DNA of 64,000 nucleotides, taken from Streptomyces bungoensis (GTDB lineage Bacteria; Actinomycetota; Actinomycetes; Streptomycetales; Streptomycetaceae). The notes under the pieces are model-generated. The model made no database searches and had not been told where the DNA came from. It was given only the letters and a program-made list of their open reading frames with translations. The stretch spans positions 315,254 to 379,253 of the forward strand of contig NZ_KQ948852.1 of NCBI RefSeq assembly GCF_001514215.1. The letters are read 5' to 3'. Made by a program: the position numbers and the translations under genes. Shown one piece after another: positions 32,316 to 41,262 of the stretch. Every line of letters begins with the position of its first letter. Positions within the stretch are counted from its first letter, which is position 1.

Positions 32316-34126
32316 TCGGCGTTGCGCCACCGGCGTACGACCCGGCGGCCCCGACCACCGCCACCACCCTGCCCGTCGGCGCCGCCGCCACCGTGCGCGC
32401 CTACGTGGCCGAGCTGTTCCGCCGGCACCGCCGGGCCTTCCTGCTGCTCATCGCCGTCAACACCGTGAGTGTCGTCGCCTCCATGGTCGGCCCCTACCTG
32501 CTCGGCGGCCTCGTCGAGCGGGTGTCGGACAAGGCGCGGGACCTTCATCTCCCCGCGACCGCCGGGGTGTTCGTCCTCGCGCTGGTCGTGCAGGCCGTCT
32601 TCGTACGGCAGGTGCGGCTGCGCGGTGCGATGCTCGGCGAGCGGATGCTGGCCGACCTGCGCGAGGACTTCCTGGTGCGCTCGGTCGGGCTGCCGCCGGG
32701 CGTGCTGGAGCGGGCGGGCACGGGCGACCTGCTGTCCCGCATCACCACCGACATCGACCGCCTCGCCAACGCCATGCGGGAGGCCGTGCCGCAGCTGGCC
32801 ATCGGCACCGTGTGGGCCGTACTGCTCCTCGGCGGCCTCGTGGTGACGGCCTGGCCGCTGGCGGCCGCCGTCCTGCTCGCGGTACCGGTGCTGGTGGCCG
32901 GGTGCCGCTGGTACTTCAGGCGGGCCCCCGCCGGTTACCGCTCCGAGGCCGCCGGGTACGCCGCCGTCGCCGCCGCGCTCACCGAGACCGTGGACGCGGG
33001 CCACACGATCGAGGCGCACCGCCTGAGCGACCGGCGCATCGCGCTCTCGGAGCAGCGCATCAAGGAGTGGACGGCCTGGGAGCGGTACACCCTCTGGCTG
33101 CGGTCCGTGCTGTTCCCGGTCATCAACACCGTGCACCTCACCGTGCTCGGCTCGGTGCTCATGGTCGGTGGCGTCTTCGTGCTGCGGGGCTGGATCGACG
33201 TGGGGCAGCTGACCACCGGCGCCCTCATCGCGCAGATGCTCGTCGACCCGGTGAACCTGATCCTGCGCTGGTACGACGAGGTGCAGGTCGCCCAGGTGTC
33301 GCTGGCCCGCCTGGTCGGCGTCCGGGACATCGAGCCCGATGCGGGAGACCCTGGGCTGGCCCCGGCCGGCCGGGACGTGCACGCGGACCGGGTGCGCTTC
33401 GGCTACCGCGAGGGCGTCGACGTGCTGCGCCAGGTCTCCCTGGAGGTCGCCCCGGGCACCCGGCTGGCCCTGGTCGGGCCGTCCGGCGCGGGCAAGTCCA
33501 CCCTGGGCAGGCTGCTCGCCGGCATCTACGCGCCGCGGGACGGCCGTGTCACCCTGGGCGGCGCCGAGCTGTCCAGGATGCCGGCGGAACGCGTCCGCTC
33601 CCACGTCGCCCTCGTCAACCAGGAGCACCACGTCTTCGTCGGCTCCCTGCGCGACAACCTCCTGCTGGCCCTCCCCCACCCCCGGCTCCTCCCGAGCGGG
33701 GAGACCCCCGGCGACCTGGACGCCGAGCTGTGGGCGGCACTGGGCGCGGTCGACGCGGACGGCTGGGCGAGGGCGCTGGACGACGGCCTGGACACCGAGG
33801 TCGGCTCCGGCGGGCTGACGCTGACCCCCGCACAGGCCCAGCAGATCGCGCTGGCCCGGCTGGTACTGGCCGACCCGCACACGCTGGTCCTGGACGAGGC
33901 GACCTCGCTGCTCGACCCGCGCGCGGCCCGCCACCTGGAGCGCTCCCTGGCCCGCGTCCTGGACGGCCGCACGGTCGTCGCCATTGCCCACCGCCTGCAC
34001 ACCGCCCACGACGCCGACATGATCGCCGTCGTGGAAAGCGGCCGCATCAGCGAGCTGGGCAGCCACGAGGAGCTGGTGGCGGCGGACGGGGCGTACGCGG
34101 CCCTGTGGCGGTCCTGGCACGGGTGA
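32312..34126 (+). CDS. ABC exporter subunit with degenerate signature (heterodimer partner 2)
   Basis: A 604-residue permease-ATPase fusion. Walker A (GPSGAGKSTL), Walker B (TLVLDEATSLLD) and the H-loop (AIAHRLHTAHDAD) are intact, but the LSGGQ signature is LTPAQAQQIALAR. In a heterodimer its Walker A pairs with the intact signature of partner 1 to give one canonical site, while the second site is dead. GAGGAG lies upstream of the ATG at 32312, which overlaps the previous stop codon, so the subunits are coupled in translation. The exported substrate is unknown. Confidence 0.9.
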   Translation: MIGVAPPAYDPAAPTTATTLPVGAAATVRAYVAELFRRHRRAFLLLIAVNTVSVVASMVGPYLLGGLVERVSDKARDLHLPATAGVFVLALVVQAVFVRQVRLRGAMLGERMLADLREDFLVRSVGLPPGVLERAGTGDLLSRITTDIDRLANAMREAVPQLAIGTVWAVLLLGGLVVTAWPLAAAVLLAVPVLVAGCRWYFRRAPAGYRSEAAGYAAVAAALTETVDAGHTIEAHRLSDRRIALSEQRIKEWTAWERYTLWLRSVLFPVINTVHLTVLGSVLMVGGVFVLRGWIDVGQLTTGALIAQMLVDPVNLILRWYDEVQVAQVSLARLVGVRDIEPDAGDPGLAPAGRDVHADRVRFGYREGVDVLRQVSLEVAPGTRLALVGPSGAGKSTLGRLLAGIYAPRDGRVTLGGAELSRMPAERVRSHVALVNQEHHVFVGSLRDNLLLALPHPRLLPSGETPGDLDAELWAALGAVDADGWARALDDGLDTEVGSGGLTLTPAQAQQIALARLVLADPHTLVLDEATSLLDPRAARHLERSLARVLDGRTVVAIAHRLHTAHDADMIAVVESGRISELGSHEELVAADGAYAALWRSWHG

Positions 34127-34208
34127 GAGGGCGCGGGCGCGGGGATGAACGGCGTCGTCCACAGGTGACGTCGGGCCCCGGCAAGAGCCCGTGGGGAGAT
34201 CCCGGCCC

Positions 34209-34235
34209 CGGCGTTCCGCCACCGGCGGGACGCCG
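34209..34235 (+). terminator. Terminator of the ABC operon
   Basis: A 12-bp stem, 34209-34220 with 34224-34235, has one G-U pair and a 3-nt loop. It lies 82 bp past the second ABC stop codon in the 276-bp gap before the DUF5709 gene. I see no gene in that gap. Confidence 0.65.
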
Positions 34236-34402
34236 TGCCGTTGCGCGGTGCCGAACAGCAGTGGAAGGCTGGAGAGCGGCACCGGCTCGGGGAACGGCCG
34301 GGGACCCCGCGGTTCCCGTCGTGCGCACCCTGTGCCGAGCGTGCCGGCGGCGCGCCGCCCCTCGCCGGGGCACGAGGCCGCCCTCACCACCTGGAGGTAC
34401 CC

Positions 34403-34873
34403 GTGGACAGCGCCGACGGATGGGGGGATGACGTCTACCAGCCCGATCCCTCCGAGATCCGGGAGGACTCGGGTGTGCTCGACGTCGAGGACACACTGGA
34501 CTTCGACGGCGTCGAAGACCCCCTCGACCGCGGCTGGTCCCCTCCCGAGCGGCCGTGGGCGGTGGAGCACACCGGGGTGACGGCGCGCGAACGCCAGACC
34601 GGGGAGACGCTGGACCAGCGGCTCGCCGAGGAGCTGCCCGAAACCGCCGCGCCGGACAGCGACGGTCTCGGCGACTGCGAGGGCACCGACGGGGAACTCC
34701 TCGACAACGAGGTCGGCGCCCTGCGCTCCGGCCGCCTGGTGGCCCCCGACGAAGGGGTGCACGAGGACGAGGAGAGTGCTCTCGTCGCCACCGACGTCGG
34801 CATCGACGGGGCTGCCGCCTCCGCCGAGGAGGCCGCGATGCACATCGTCGACGAGGACACCCTTCCCGGCTGA
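34403..34873 (+). CDS. DUF5709 family acidic protein
   Basis: A 156-residue, very acidic soluble protein of the actinobacterial DUF5709 family. The family core is visible: DDVYQPDPSEI, DTLDFDGVEDPLDRGWSPPERPW, TARERQTGETLDQRLAEELPE and the C-terminal SAEEAAMHIVDED. The function is unknown. The GTG at 34403 has TGGAGG 5 nt upstream; the frame is open to 34235 but lacks an RBS there. The bL31 gene follows 75 bp downstream in the same direction and may share its transcript. Confidence 0.85.
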   Translation: MDSADGWGDDVYQPDPSEIREDSGVLDVEDTLDFDGVEDPLDRGWSPPERPWAVEHTGVTARERQTGETLDQRLAEELPETAAPDSDGLGDCEGTDGELLDNEVGALRSGRLVAPDEGVHEDEESALVATDVGIDGAAASAEEAAMHIVDEDTLPG

Positions 34874-34948
34874 TCCGGACGACCGGGACGCCGCCGGCGA
34901 CGGGGGCGGACCGGTCGCCGCCCGCCCGACCGCGCGCGAGGAGCCGCC

Positions 34949-35212
34949 ATGCAGCAGGACAAGCACCCCGACTACCACCCCGTGGTCTTCCGCGACCGCG
35001 CGGCCGGCTACGCCTTCCTCACCCGCTCCACCGCCAGGAGCGAGCAGACCATCGAGTGGGACGACGGAGAGACCTACCCGGTGATCGACGTGGAGATCTC
35101 CTCGGAGAGCCACCCCTTCTACACGGGCAAGGCCCGCACGGTGGACACCGAGGGCCGCATCGCCCGGTTCGAGCGCCGGTACGGCGAGGCAGGGGCGGGC
35201 GAGGCGACCTGA
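34949..35212 (+). CDS. rpmE2: Ribosomal protein bL31, type B (zinc-independent)
   Basis: An 87-residue bL31 homologue: [25 protein letters not shown], then [37 protein letters not shown]. The CxxC zinc motifs of type A L31 are absent, so it is the zinc-free form that replaces its zinc-binding paralogue in 50S subunits under zinc shortage. In streptomycetes such C-minus paralogues are often controlled by Zur, but I see no TGAAAATG-like Zur box in the 76 bp upstream. Control may therefore come from the DUF5709 promoter or from farther away. GAGGAG precedes the ATG. Confidence 0.93.
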   Translation: MQQDKHPDYHPVVFRDRAAGYAFLTRSTARSEQTIEWDDGETYPVIDVEISSESHPFYTGKARTVDTEGRIARFERRYGEAGAGEAT

Positions 35213-35226
35213 GGGAGCCGGGCCCC

Positions 35227-36021
35227 TCAGATCACGTTGAGGGCAGCCGCACAGCCAACGCCGCCGAGCAGCATGAACGCCGGCATCAGCACCCTGAGCT
35301 CGACCCAGCTGCCGGCCCGGAACCGCAGGACCTTGGGCGGCCCCACCGGGTACCAGCGCTTGCGGCCCAACGGGATAGGCCACAGGATCGGGCAGCCGGA
35401 GACGGTCAGCGCGTCCCCGATGTCGTGCACCAGGGCGCCCAGCACGATCGGCAGCCCCAGCCAGAGGTACTCCTGTCCGGGCTCGGTGAACAGCCAGTCG
35501 GAACCGTTGCCCGGCTTGTCCAGGATTCCGGCGAGGATCCAGGCGCTGGTCGCCGCCAGCAGCCAGACCAGGACGTCGCTGCTGGAGCCCCGGGCCGCCC
35601 GCCACAGCAGCCCCTCGATCGCCAGCACCATGTGCACGAAGAGGATCGCCAGCACCGCCCAGCGGCCCCCGGCGATCGCGGCCGCCGAGCTGCCCGCGCC
35701 GATGACGACCGCCCACAGCCAGGTGTGCGTGAGCGTACGGTGACCGCCCGAGCGGCGCGCGTCGCCCTTCATCCTGGTCGCCTTGTAAACCGCGTAGGAC
35801 AGCTTGTCCACGATCTCGCAGATCCAGCGCGAGAGGGGTCCGAAGGCCCGCGAGATGGTGGCCGCCTTGTGGTCGAGGTCCGGGGCGAGCGCGGCGCCGG
35901 CGCAGATCAGCGCGCCGACCAGGAGGACCGGCCAGGGCATCGGGTGCCCGGCCGCGGCGGCGGCCGCCCCGACGCCCAGCCAGGCCGCCGCCCCCGACAG
36001 TGAGTGTGCTGGTCCCATCAT
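35227..36021 (-). CDS. YdjM-like membrane-bound metal-dependent hydrolase
   Basis: A 264-residue integral membrane protein with about five transmembrane segments. Conserved histidine/aspartate motifs sit at the membrane edge: GPAHSLSGAAAW at the N-terminus, ALAPDLDHKAATIS, SGGHRTLTHTWLW and LVHDIGDALTVSGC. The family includes E. coli YdjM, a LexA-regulated protein; the substrate is unknown. Starts at 36021 and 36018 are adjacent ATGs; GGAAG favours 36021. The helicase gene is divergent, with 145 bp between. Confidence 0.85.
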   Translation of the reverse strand: MMGPAHSLSGAAAWLGVGAAAAAAGHPMPWPVLLVGALICAGAALAPDLDHKAATISRAFGPLSRWICEIVDKLSYAVYKATRMKGDARRSGGHRTLTHTWLWAVVIGAGSSAAAIAGGRWAVLAILFVHMVLAIEGLLWRAARGSSSDVLVWLLAATSAWILAGILDKPGNGSDWLFTEPGQEYLWLGLPIVLGALVHDIGDALTVSGCPILWPIPLGRKRWYPVGPPKVLRFRAGSWVELRVLMPAFMLLGGVGCAAALNVI

Positions 36022-36166
36022 GGCCGCTTCCCGCCCCATTCCTCGTGTGCCGCTGTCCAGTTGACCTGGCGCGCCGGCGCCTCGCCGGCGACACAGCGTA
36101 GCGGTCATGATCTTCGCAGCCGCAGCCGATTCCCCTCTGAGAGAGATGGCCAGGCAAGATGGGGGC

Positions 36167-38680
36167 GTGACCCTCATCGATCAGCTGCCGCCGACCGCCG
36201 ACCCCGACGCCCTGTACGAAGCCTTCGAGTCGTGGGCGCAGGAGCGCGGTCTCACCCTCTACACCCATCAGGAAGAGGCGCTGATCGAGGTGGTCTCCGG
36301 GGCGAACGTGATCGTCTCGACACCCACCGGATCCGGCAAGAGCATGATCGCGGCGGGGGCGCACTTCGCCGCGCTGGCCCGGGACGAGGTCACCTTCTAC
36401 ACCGCCCCGATCAAGGCGCTGGTGTCGGAGAAGTTCTTCGAGCTGTGCAAGCTGTTCGGCACCGAGAACGTCGGCATGCTCACCGGCGACGCCTCCGTGA
36501 ACGCCGACGCGCCCGTGATCTGCTGCACCGCCGAGGTACTGGCCTCGATCGCCCTGCGCGACGGCAAGGGCGCGGACGTCGGCCAGGTCGTCATGGACGA
36601 GTTCCACTTCTACGCCGAGGGCGACCGGGGCTGGGCCTGGCAGATCCCGCTGCTGGAGCTCCCTCAGGCGCAGTTCATCCTCATGTCGGCGACTTTGGGC
36701 GATGTGTCGTTCTTCGAGAAGGACCTCACCCGCCGCACCGGTCGCCCTACCGCGGTCGTCCGGTCGGCCACCCGCCCGGTCCCGCTGTCCTACGAGTACA
36801 AGTACACCCCGATGACGGAGACGCTCACGGATCTGCTGCAGAGCAGGCAGGCGCCGGTGTACATCGTGCACTTCACCCAGGCACAGGCCGTGGAGCGGGC
36901 GCAGGCGCTCATGAGCATCAACATGTGCTCGCGCGAGGAGAAGGAGCAGATCGCCGAGCTGATCGGCAACTTCCGCTTCACCACCAAGTTCGGCCGCAAC
37001 CTCTCCCGTTACGTCCGGCACGGCATCGGCGTCCACCACGCCGGCATGCTGCCCAAGTACCGGCGCCTGGTGGAGAAGCTCGCCCAGGCCGGTCTGCTGA
37101 AGGTCATCTGCGGCACCGACACCCTCGGCGTGGGGGTCAACGTGCCGATTCGGACGGTGCTGTTCACGGCCCTGACCAAGTACGACGGCAGCCGGGTGCG
37201 CACGCTGCGCGCCCGTGAGTTCCACCAGATCGCGGGCCGCGCGGGCCGGGCCGGCTTCGACACCGCGGGACTCGTCGTCGCCCAGGCCCCCGAGCACGTC
37301 ATCGAGAACGAGAAGGCCCTCGCCAAGGCGGGCGACGATCCGAAGAAGCGCCGCAAGGTGGTCCGCAAGAAGGCGCCGGAGGGGTTCGTCGGCTGGACGG
37401 AGAACACCTTCCAGAAGCTCATCGACTCCGAGCCCGAGCCGCTGACCTCGCGGTTCCGGGTGACGCACACGATGCTGCTGTCGGTGATCGCCCGCCCCGG
37501 CAACGCCTTCGAGGCGATGCGCCACCTCCTCGAGGACAACCACGAGCCGCGCAAACAGCAGCTCCGGCACATCCGCCGGGCGATCGCGATCTACCGCTCC
37601 CTGTTGGACGGCGGGATCGTGGAGAAGCTCGACAAGCCGGACGCCGAGGGGCGCATCGTCCGGCTCACGGTCGACCTCCAGCAGGACTTCGCGCTGAACC
37701 AGCCGCTGTCCACGTTCGCACTCGCCGCGTTCGAACTCCTCGACCCCGAGTCGCCGTCCTACGCCCTGGACATGCTGTCCGTCGTCGAGTCCACCCTGGA
37801 CGACCCGCGGCAGATCCTCGTCGCCCAGCAGAACAAGGCGCGCGGCGAGGCCGTGGCCGCGATGAAGGCCGACGGCGTCGAGTACGAGGAGCGCATGGAG
37901 CGCCTCCAGGACGTGACGTACCCGAAGCCGCTGGAAGAACTGCTCTTCCACGCGTACAACACCTACCGCAAGAGCCACCCGTGGGTCGGCGACCACCCGC
38001 TGTCGCCGAAGTCGGTCGTCCGGGACATGTACGAAAGGGCGCTCTCCTTCACGGAGCTGGTGTCCGTCTACGAGCTGGCCCGCACCGAGGGCATCCTGCT
38101 GCGCTACCTGGCGAGCGCCTACAAGACCCTCGACCACACCATCCCGGACGACCTGAAGTCCGAGGACCTGCAGGATCTGATCGAGTGGCTCGGCGAGATG
38201 GTCCGCCAGGTGGACTCCAGCCTGCTGGACGAGTGGGAGCAGCTGGCCAATCCGGAGGAGATGACCGCCGAGGAGGCCCAGGAGAAGGCCGACGAGGTCA
38301 AGCCGGTCACCACCAACGCGCGCGCTTTCCGGGTGCTGGTCCGCAACGCCCTGTTCCGCCGCGTGGAGCTGGCGGCCCTGGACCAGGTCGAGGAACTGGG
38401 CGAGATGGACGGCGAGGCGGGCTGGGACGCCGAGGCGTGGGGCGAGGCGATGGACAAGTACTGGGACGAGTACGACGACCTCGGCACCGGACCGGACGCC
38501 CGAGGCCCCAAGCTGCTGGTCATCAAGGAGGAGCCGGCGAACGGTCTGTGGCGTGTGCGCCAGATCTTCGACGACCCCCGCGGCGACCACGACTGGGGCA
38601 TCAGCGCGGAGATCGACCTCGCGGCGTCCGACGCCGAGGGCCGTGCGATCGTGCGTGTCACCGATGTCGGCCAGCTGTGA
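36167..38680 (+). CDS. Ski2-like DEAD/DEAH-box RNA helicase (DUF3516)
   Basis: About 837 residues. Helicase core motifs: Q-region HQEEALIEVVSGAN, Walker A STPTGSGKS, Ia PIKALVSEKFFEL, II DEFHFY, III MSATLGD, IV-V YIVHFTQAQAVERAQ and GTDTLGVGVNVP, VI QIAGRAGRAG. This is the Ski2/Mtr4/HelY type, and the C-terminal 400 residues match DUF3516, known from actinobacteria. It is likely to be a 3'-5' RNA helicase in RNA processing or decay. The GTG at 36167 is preferred (GATGGGGG just upstream; MTLIDQLPPTADPD is the common N-terminus), but ATG 36107 and 36146 are also in frame. tesB follows 19 bp downstream. Confidence 0.92.
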   Translation: MTLIDQLPPTADPDALYEAFESWAQERGLTLYTHQEEALIEVVSGANVIVSTPTGSGKSMIAAGAHFAALARDEVTFYTAPIKALVSEKFFELCKLFGTENVGMLTGDASVNADAPVICCTAEVLASIALRDGKGADVGQVVMDEFHFYAEGDRGWAWQIPLLELPQAQFILMSATLGDVSFFEKDLTRRTGRPTAVVRSATRPVPLSYEYKYTPMTETLTDLLQSRQAPVYIVHFTQAQAVERAQALMSINMCSREEKEQIAELIGNFRFTTKFGRNLSRYVRHGIGVHHAGMLPKYRRLVEKLAQAGLLKVICGTDTLGVGVNVPIRTVLFTALTKYDGSRVRTLRAREFHQIAGRAGRAGFDTAGLVVAQAPEHVIENEKALAKAGDDPKKRRKVVRKKAPEGFVGWTENTFQKLIDSEPEPLTSRFRVTHTMLLSVIARPGNAFEAMRHLLEDNHEPRKQQLRHIRRAIAIYRSLLDGGIVEKLDKPDAEGRIVRLTVDLQQDFALNQPLSTFALAAFELLDPESPSYALDMLSVVESTLDDPRQILVAQQNKARGEAVAAMKADGVEYEERMERLQDVTYPKPLEELLFHAYNTYRKSHPWVGDHPLSPKSVVRDMYERALSFTELVSVYELARTEGILLRYLASAYKTLDHTIPDDLKSEDLQDLIEWLGEMVRQVDSSLLDEWEQLANPEEMTAEEAQEKADEVKPVTTNARAFRVLVRNALFRRVELAALDQVEELGEMDGEAGWDAEAWGEAMDKYWDEYDDLGTGPDARGPKLLVIKEEPANGLWRVRQIFDDPRGDHDWGISAEIDLAASDAEGRAIVRVTDVGQL

Positions 38681-38699
38681 CCCCGGGAGAGTCCCACCG

Positions 38700-39569
38700 A
38701 TGACGACGAATCCGGCCGAGAGACTGGTCGACCTCCTCGACCTGGAGCAGATCGAGGTCAACATATTCCGCGGCCGCAGCCCGCACGAGTCCCTGCAGCG
38801 GGTCTTCGGCGGGCAGGTGGCGGGCCAGGCCATGGTGGCCGCCGGGCGCACCTCGGACGGCGACCGCCCGGTGCACTCGCTGCACGCGTACTTCCTGCGC
38901 CCGGGCCGGCCGGGCGTGCCGATCGTGTACCAGGTGGAGCGGGTACGCGACGGGCGGTCGTTCACCACGCGCCGGGTCACGGCCGTGCAGCAGGGCCGCA
39001 CGATCTTCAATCTGACCGCCTCCTTTCACAAGCCTGAGGAAGGACCGTTCGAACACCAGCTGCCGCCGGCCCGCGAGGTGCCGGACCCGGAGACGCTGCC
39101 GACGGTGACCGAGGAGATCCGTAAGCATCTGGGCACGCTGCCGGAGCAGTTGGAGCGAATGGCGCGCCGTCAGCCGTTCGACATCCGCTACGTCGACCGG
39201 CTGCGCTGGAACGCCGAGGAGATACAGGGGGCCGAGCCGCGCAGCGCCGTGTGGATGCGCGCCGTGGGACCGCTCGGGGACGACCCGCTGGTGCACACCT
39301 GCGCGCTGACCTACGCCAGTGACATGACCCTCCTCGACGCCGTCCGCATCCCGGTCGAACCTCTGTGGGGCCGGCGCGGCTTCGACATGGCGTCGCTGGA
39401 CCACGCGATGTGGTTCCACCGGCCGTTCCGTGCGGACGAGTGGTTCCTCTACGACCAGGAGTCCCCGATCGCCACCGGCGGGCGCGGTCTGGCCCGTGGG
39501 CGCATTTACGACCTGCAGGGACGGCTGCTCGTGTCGGTGGTCCAGGAGGGTCTGTTCCGGGCTCTGTAA
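38700..39569 (+). CDS. tesB: Acyl-CoA thioesterase II (TesB)
   Basis: A 289-residue double-hotdog thioesterase that hydrolyses acyl-CoA to fatty acid and CoA. Family landmarks: FRGRSPHESLQRVFGGQVAGQAMVAAGRT, SLHAYFLRPGR, YQVERVRDGRSFTTRRV, TYASDMTLLDAV (catalytic Asp), LDHAMWFHRPFRADEWFLYDQESP and the Gln in VVQEGLFR. The ATG at 38700 has GGGAGAG upstream and lies 19 bp from the helicase stop codon, so the two are probably one transcript, though no functional link is evident. Confidence 0.94.
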   Translation: MTTNPAERLVDLLDLEQIEVNIFRGRSPHESLQRVFGGQVAGQAMVAAGRTSDGDRPVHSLHAYFLRPGRPGVPIVYQVERVRDGRSFTTRRVTAVQQGRTIFNLTASFHKPEEGPFEHQLPPAREVPDPETLPTVTEEIRKHLGTLPEQLERMARRQPFDIRYVDRLRWNAEEIQGAEPRSAVWMRAVGPLGDDPLVHTCALTYASDMTLLDAVRIPVEPLWGRRGFDMASLDHAMWFHRPFRADEWFLYDQESPIATGGRGLARGRIYDLQGRLLVSVVQEGLFRAL

Positions 39570-39616
39570 GCGCGCTTCCGGACTTGTCGAGGACCTGCGC
39601 CGCGCCCGCAGGGGAG

Positions 39617-40633
39617 TCAGACCGTTGCGGGCCGGGGACTTCTGCGGCGGAGCAAGCTCCTCAGTCCACGGCCCGGACGCCGGCCCTCGAGGCCGCTGCT
39701 CTGCTGTTCCGGCGTCGGTTCCGGCCGGCAGGTGGGCCGGGTGCCGGTCCGGACCGCGGACCTGGCGTGTGCCGCCGGCGTCCGGGCCTCGGGTTCGGTG
39801 CCTCGTGGGGCCGGGCGCGAAGCCGTCGCGTGAGCGCGTGCCTCCCGCACGGCGTGCGCCAGGTCGCTGCGCAGCCAGCCGATCTCGTCCGGGTCCTGCG
39901 CCGTCACGAGTTCGCCGGCGAGGTGCGCGGTGGGCGATGCGGGCGCCCCTTGATGAGGTGGCGTCGGCCGGAACCGGTGCAGCTCGGCGCGCTCGCTCGG
40001 GTCGGTGACGACTTCGGCCACCTCGACGGGCGGCAGGAAGGCCGCCACGGCACCGGCCCGGGCCCACGGGTCCTCCGCCTGGCGGAGCAGGAATCCCAGG
40101 TGCCGTCCGCGCCAGTTGCGGGCGCGCAGGTCCACACCGGCCGCCACCTGGCTGCGCAGGGTCTCGGGGGTGCGCCCCTTGAGCAGGTGCGCGTTCTCCT
40201 CACCGGCCGCGAACTGCCGCATCTCCTCGGCCAGATACAGCCAGACCACGGCGCGGTAGCGGTTGAGATAAAAGCGCACCGGCACCAGGAGACCCAACCG
40301 GGCGAGGCGGGTGAACCTGCCTGCGGAGATGCCCATGAGCGCGGCCCCCTCCGCGGTACCCACGACCTGGACGCGCTGCCGGAGGGATTCCGGGAACCCC
40401 TCCTGGGCGCGCAGCCGTTCGATCTCGGCACGCTCGACCCGGCGGCCCCCGCCGCCCCCGCCGCCCCCGCCGCCCCCGCCGGGCACGGTACGGATGCGGC
40501 CGAGGTGGACGGCGAGATCGAACTCGGCTCGTTTGAGCTCCAGTTCGCGAGCCGCGCGGCTCGGCGCCCAGGTGCTGGAGCGGGTGGGGCCGCCGGCACT
40601 GGAGCGAGTGGGGACGAAGGTGCTTCCCGACAT
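39617..40633 (-). CDS. DUF6397 family protein with polyglycine tract
   Basis: A 338-residue cytoplasmic protein matching the Streptomyces DUF6397 family. The N-terminal half contains a MerR-like or excisionase-like helix-turn-helix (RRVERAEIERLRAQEGF, then GTAEGAALMGISAGRFTRLARLGLLVPVRFYLNRYRAVVWLYLAEEMRQFA), and the C-terminal part is rich in Arg and Pro and looks disordered. About residues 52-63 are 12 glycines in a row, encoded by four 9-bp repeats. The ATG at 40633 has GGGGGAG 7 nt upstream. It follows the roadblock gene at 40758 by 124 bp on the same strand. The function is unknown; DNA binding is inferred. Confidence 0.8.
   Translation of the reverse strand: MSGSTFVPTRSSAGGPTRSSTWAPSRAARELELKRAEFDLAVHLGRIRTVPGGGGGGGGGGGGRRVERAEIERLRAQEGFPESLRQRVQVVGTAEGAALMGISAGRFTRLARLGLLVPVRFYLNRYRAVVWLYLAEEMRQFAAGEENAHLLKGRTPETLRSQVAAGVDLRARNWRGRHLGFLLRQAEDPWARAGAVAAFLPPVEVAEVVTDPSERAELHRFRPTPPHQGAPASPTAHLAGELVTAQDPDEIGWLRSDLAHAVREARAHATASRPAPRGTEPEARTPAAHARSAVRTGTRPTCRPEPTPEQQSSGLEGRRPGRGLRSLLRRRSPRPATV
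40445..40480 (-). repeat. Four 9-bp tandem repeats encoding polyglycine
   Basis: GCCCCCGCC is repeated four times exactly inside the DUF6397 gene and encodes twelve Gly residues on the minus strand. Unit changes by slippage would keep the reading frame and only change linker length. Confidence 0.85.
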
Positions 40634-40731
40634 GGTCGTACTCCCCCGTGGAGTGTGGCTCACGCCCTGTGCGTTTGCCGTGCACACACGGTAGCCGTTT
40701 CGGCACAGACCGCTGCGAGCCTGTGGACAAC

Positions 40732-40740
40732 TCCGCGGGG
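40732..40740 (-). other. Single DnaA-box-like 9-mer
   Basis: TGTGGACAA, the complement of TTGTCCACA (the preferred Streptomyces DnaA box), lies in the 124-bp gap between the DUF6397 and roadblock genes. One isolated copy may be chance. Confidence 0.3.
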
Positions 40741-40757
40741 GACCGCGAATACGCAGG

Positions 40758-41171
40758 TCAGAGGTCTGAGGTGGGACTGCGGTCGGGTTGCCGGGCGTCC
40801 ACGCCGAGGTGCTCGCCGACGCGGTTGACGAGGAGGGTCATCTCGTAGGCGATCTGGCCGATGTCGGCCTCCGCGCCGCTGAGCACGCACAGGCAGCTGC
40901 CCGCGCCGGCGGCGGTCACGAACAGTACGGCGTCGTCGTACTCGATCATCGTCTGGCGCACCCTGCCCGCACCGAAGTGGCGCCCCGACCCCTTCGCCAG
41001 GCTGTGCAGACCGGAGGCGACGGCCGCCAGATGCTCGGCGTCCTCCCGGCGAAGCCCCGTGCTCGCTCCCGTGACGAGTCCGTCGCTGGACAGCACGAGT
41101 GCGTGCCGGACGTGCTGCACCCGCTCGGTCAGATCGTCCAGGAGCCATCCGAGACCCTGGTTCTGCGCCAT
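40758..41171 (-). CDS. Roadblock/LC7 domain protein (second copy, CvnB-like)
   Basis: A 137-residue roadblock/LC7 protein: LGWLLDDLTERVQHVRHALVLSSDGLVTGASTGL, then REDAEHLAAVASGLHSLAKGSGRHFGAGRVRQTMIEYDDAVLFVTAAG. It is a close paralogue (about two thirds identical by eye) of the roadblock gene at 42936 inside the conservon. Roadblock proteins bind Ras-like GTPases and act as MglB-type regulators, so it may be an alternative partner of the GTPase 500 bp away, separated by one gene on the opposite strand. GGGGAG precedes the ATG. Confidence 0.9.
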   Translation of the reverse strand: MAQNQGLGWLLDDLTERVQHVRHALVLSSDGLVTGASTGLRREDAEHLAAVASGLHSLAKGSGRHFGAGRVRQTMIEYDDAVLFVTAAGAGSCLCVLSGAEADIGQIAYEMTLLVNRVGEHLGVDARQPDRSPTSDL

Positions 41172-41262
41172 GTTCCGTCTCCCCGTGTGACGTCGTCTCC
41201 TGGCTGTAGGTCTGCCCGCCAGCCTTCCCCACGACCGGCGTCCGGGCAAGCAGGATGGGCGT

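Noticed and set aside
34949..34949. Zur box before the bL31 gene
   Set aside because: I looked for TGAAAATGATTTTCA-like sequence in the upstream gap and found none, so no Zur site is annotated.
31388..39010. A 2540-codon open frame on the minus strand
   Set aside because: It runs antisense to the ABC pair, DUF5709, bL31, helicase and tesB genes. It shows no family motifs and consists of low-complexity Arg/Gly/Ala stretches, the usual artefact of high-GC third positions.
40732..40740. Replication origin around the single DnaA-like box
   Set aside because: One box with no dnaA, dnaN or box cluster nearby does not make an origin.
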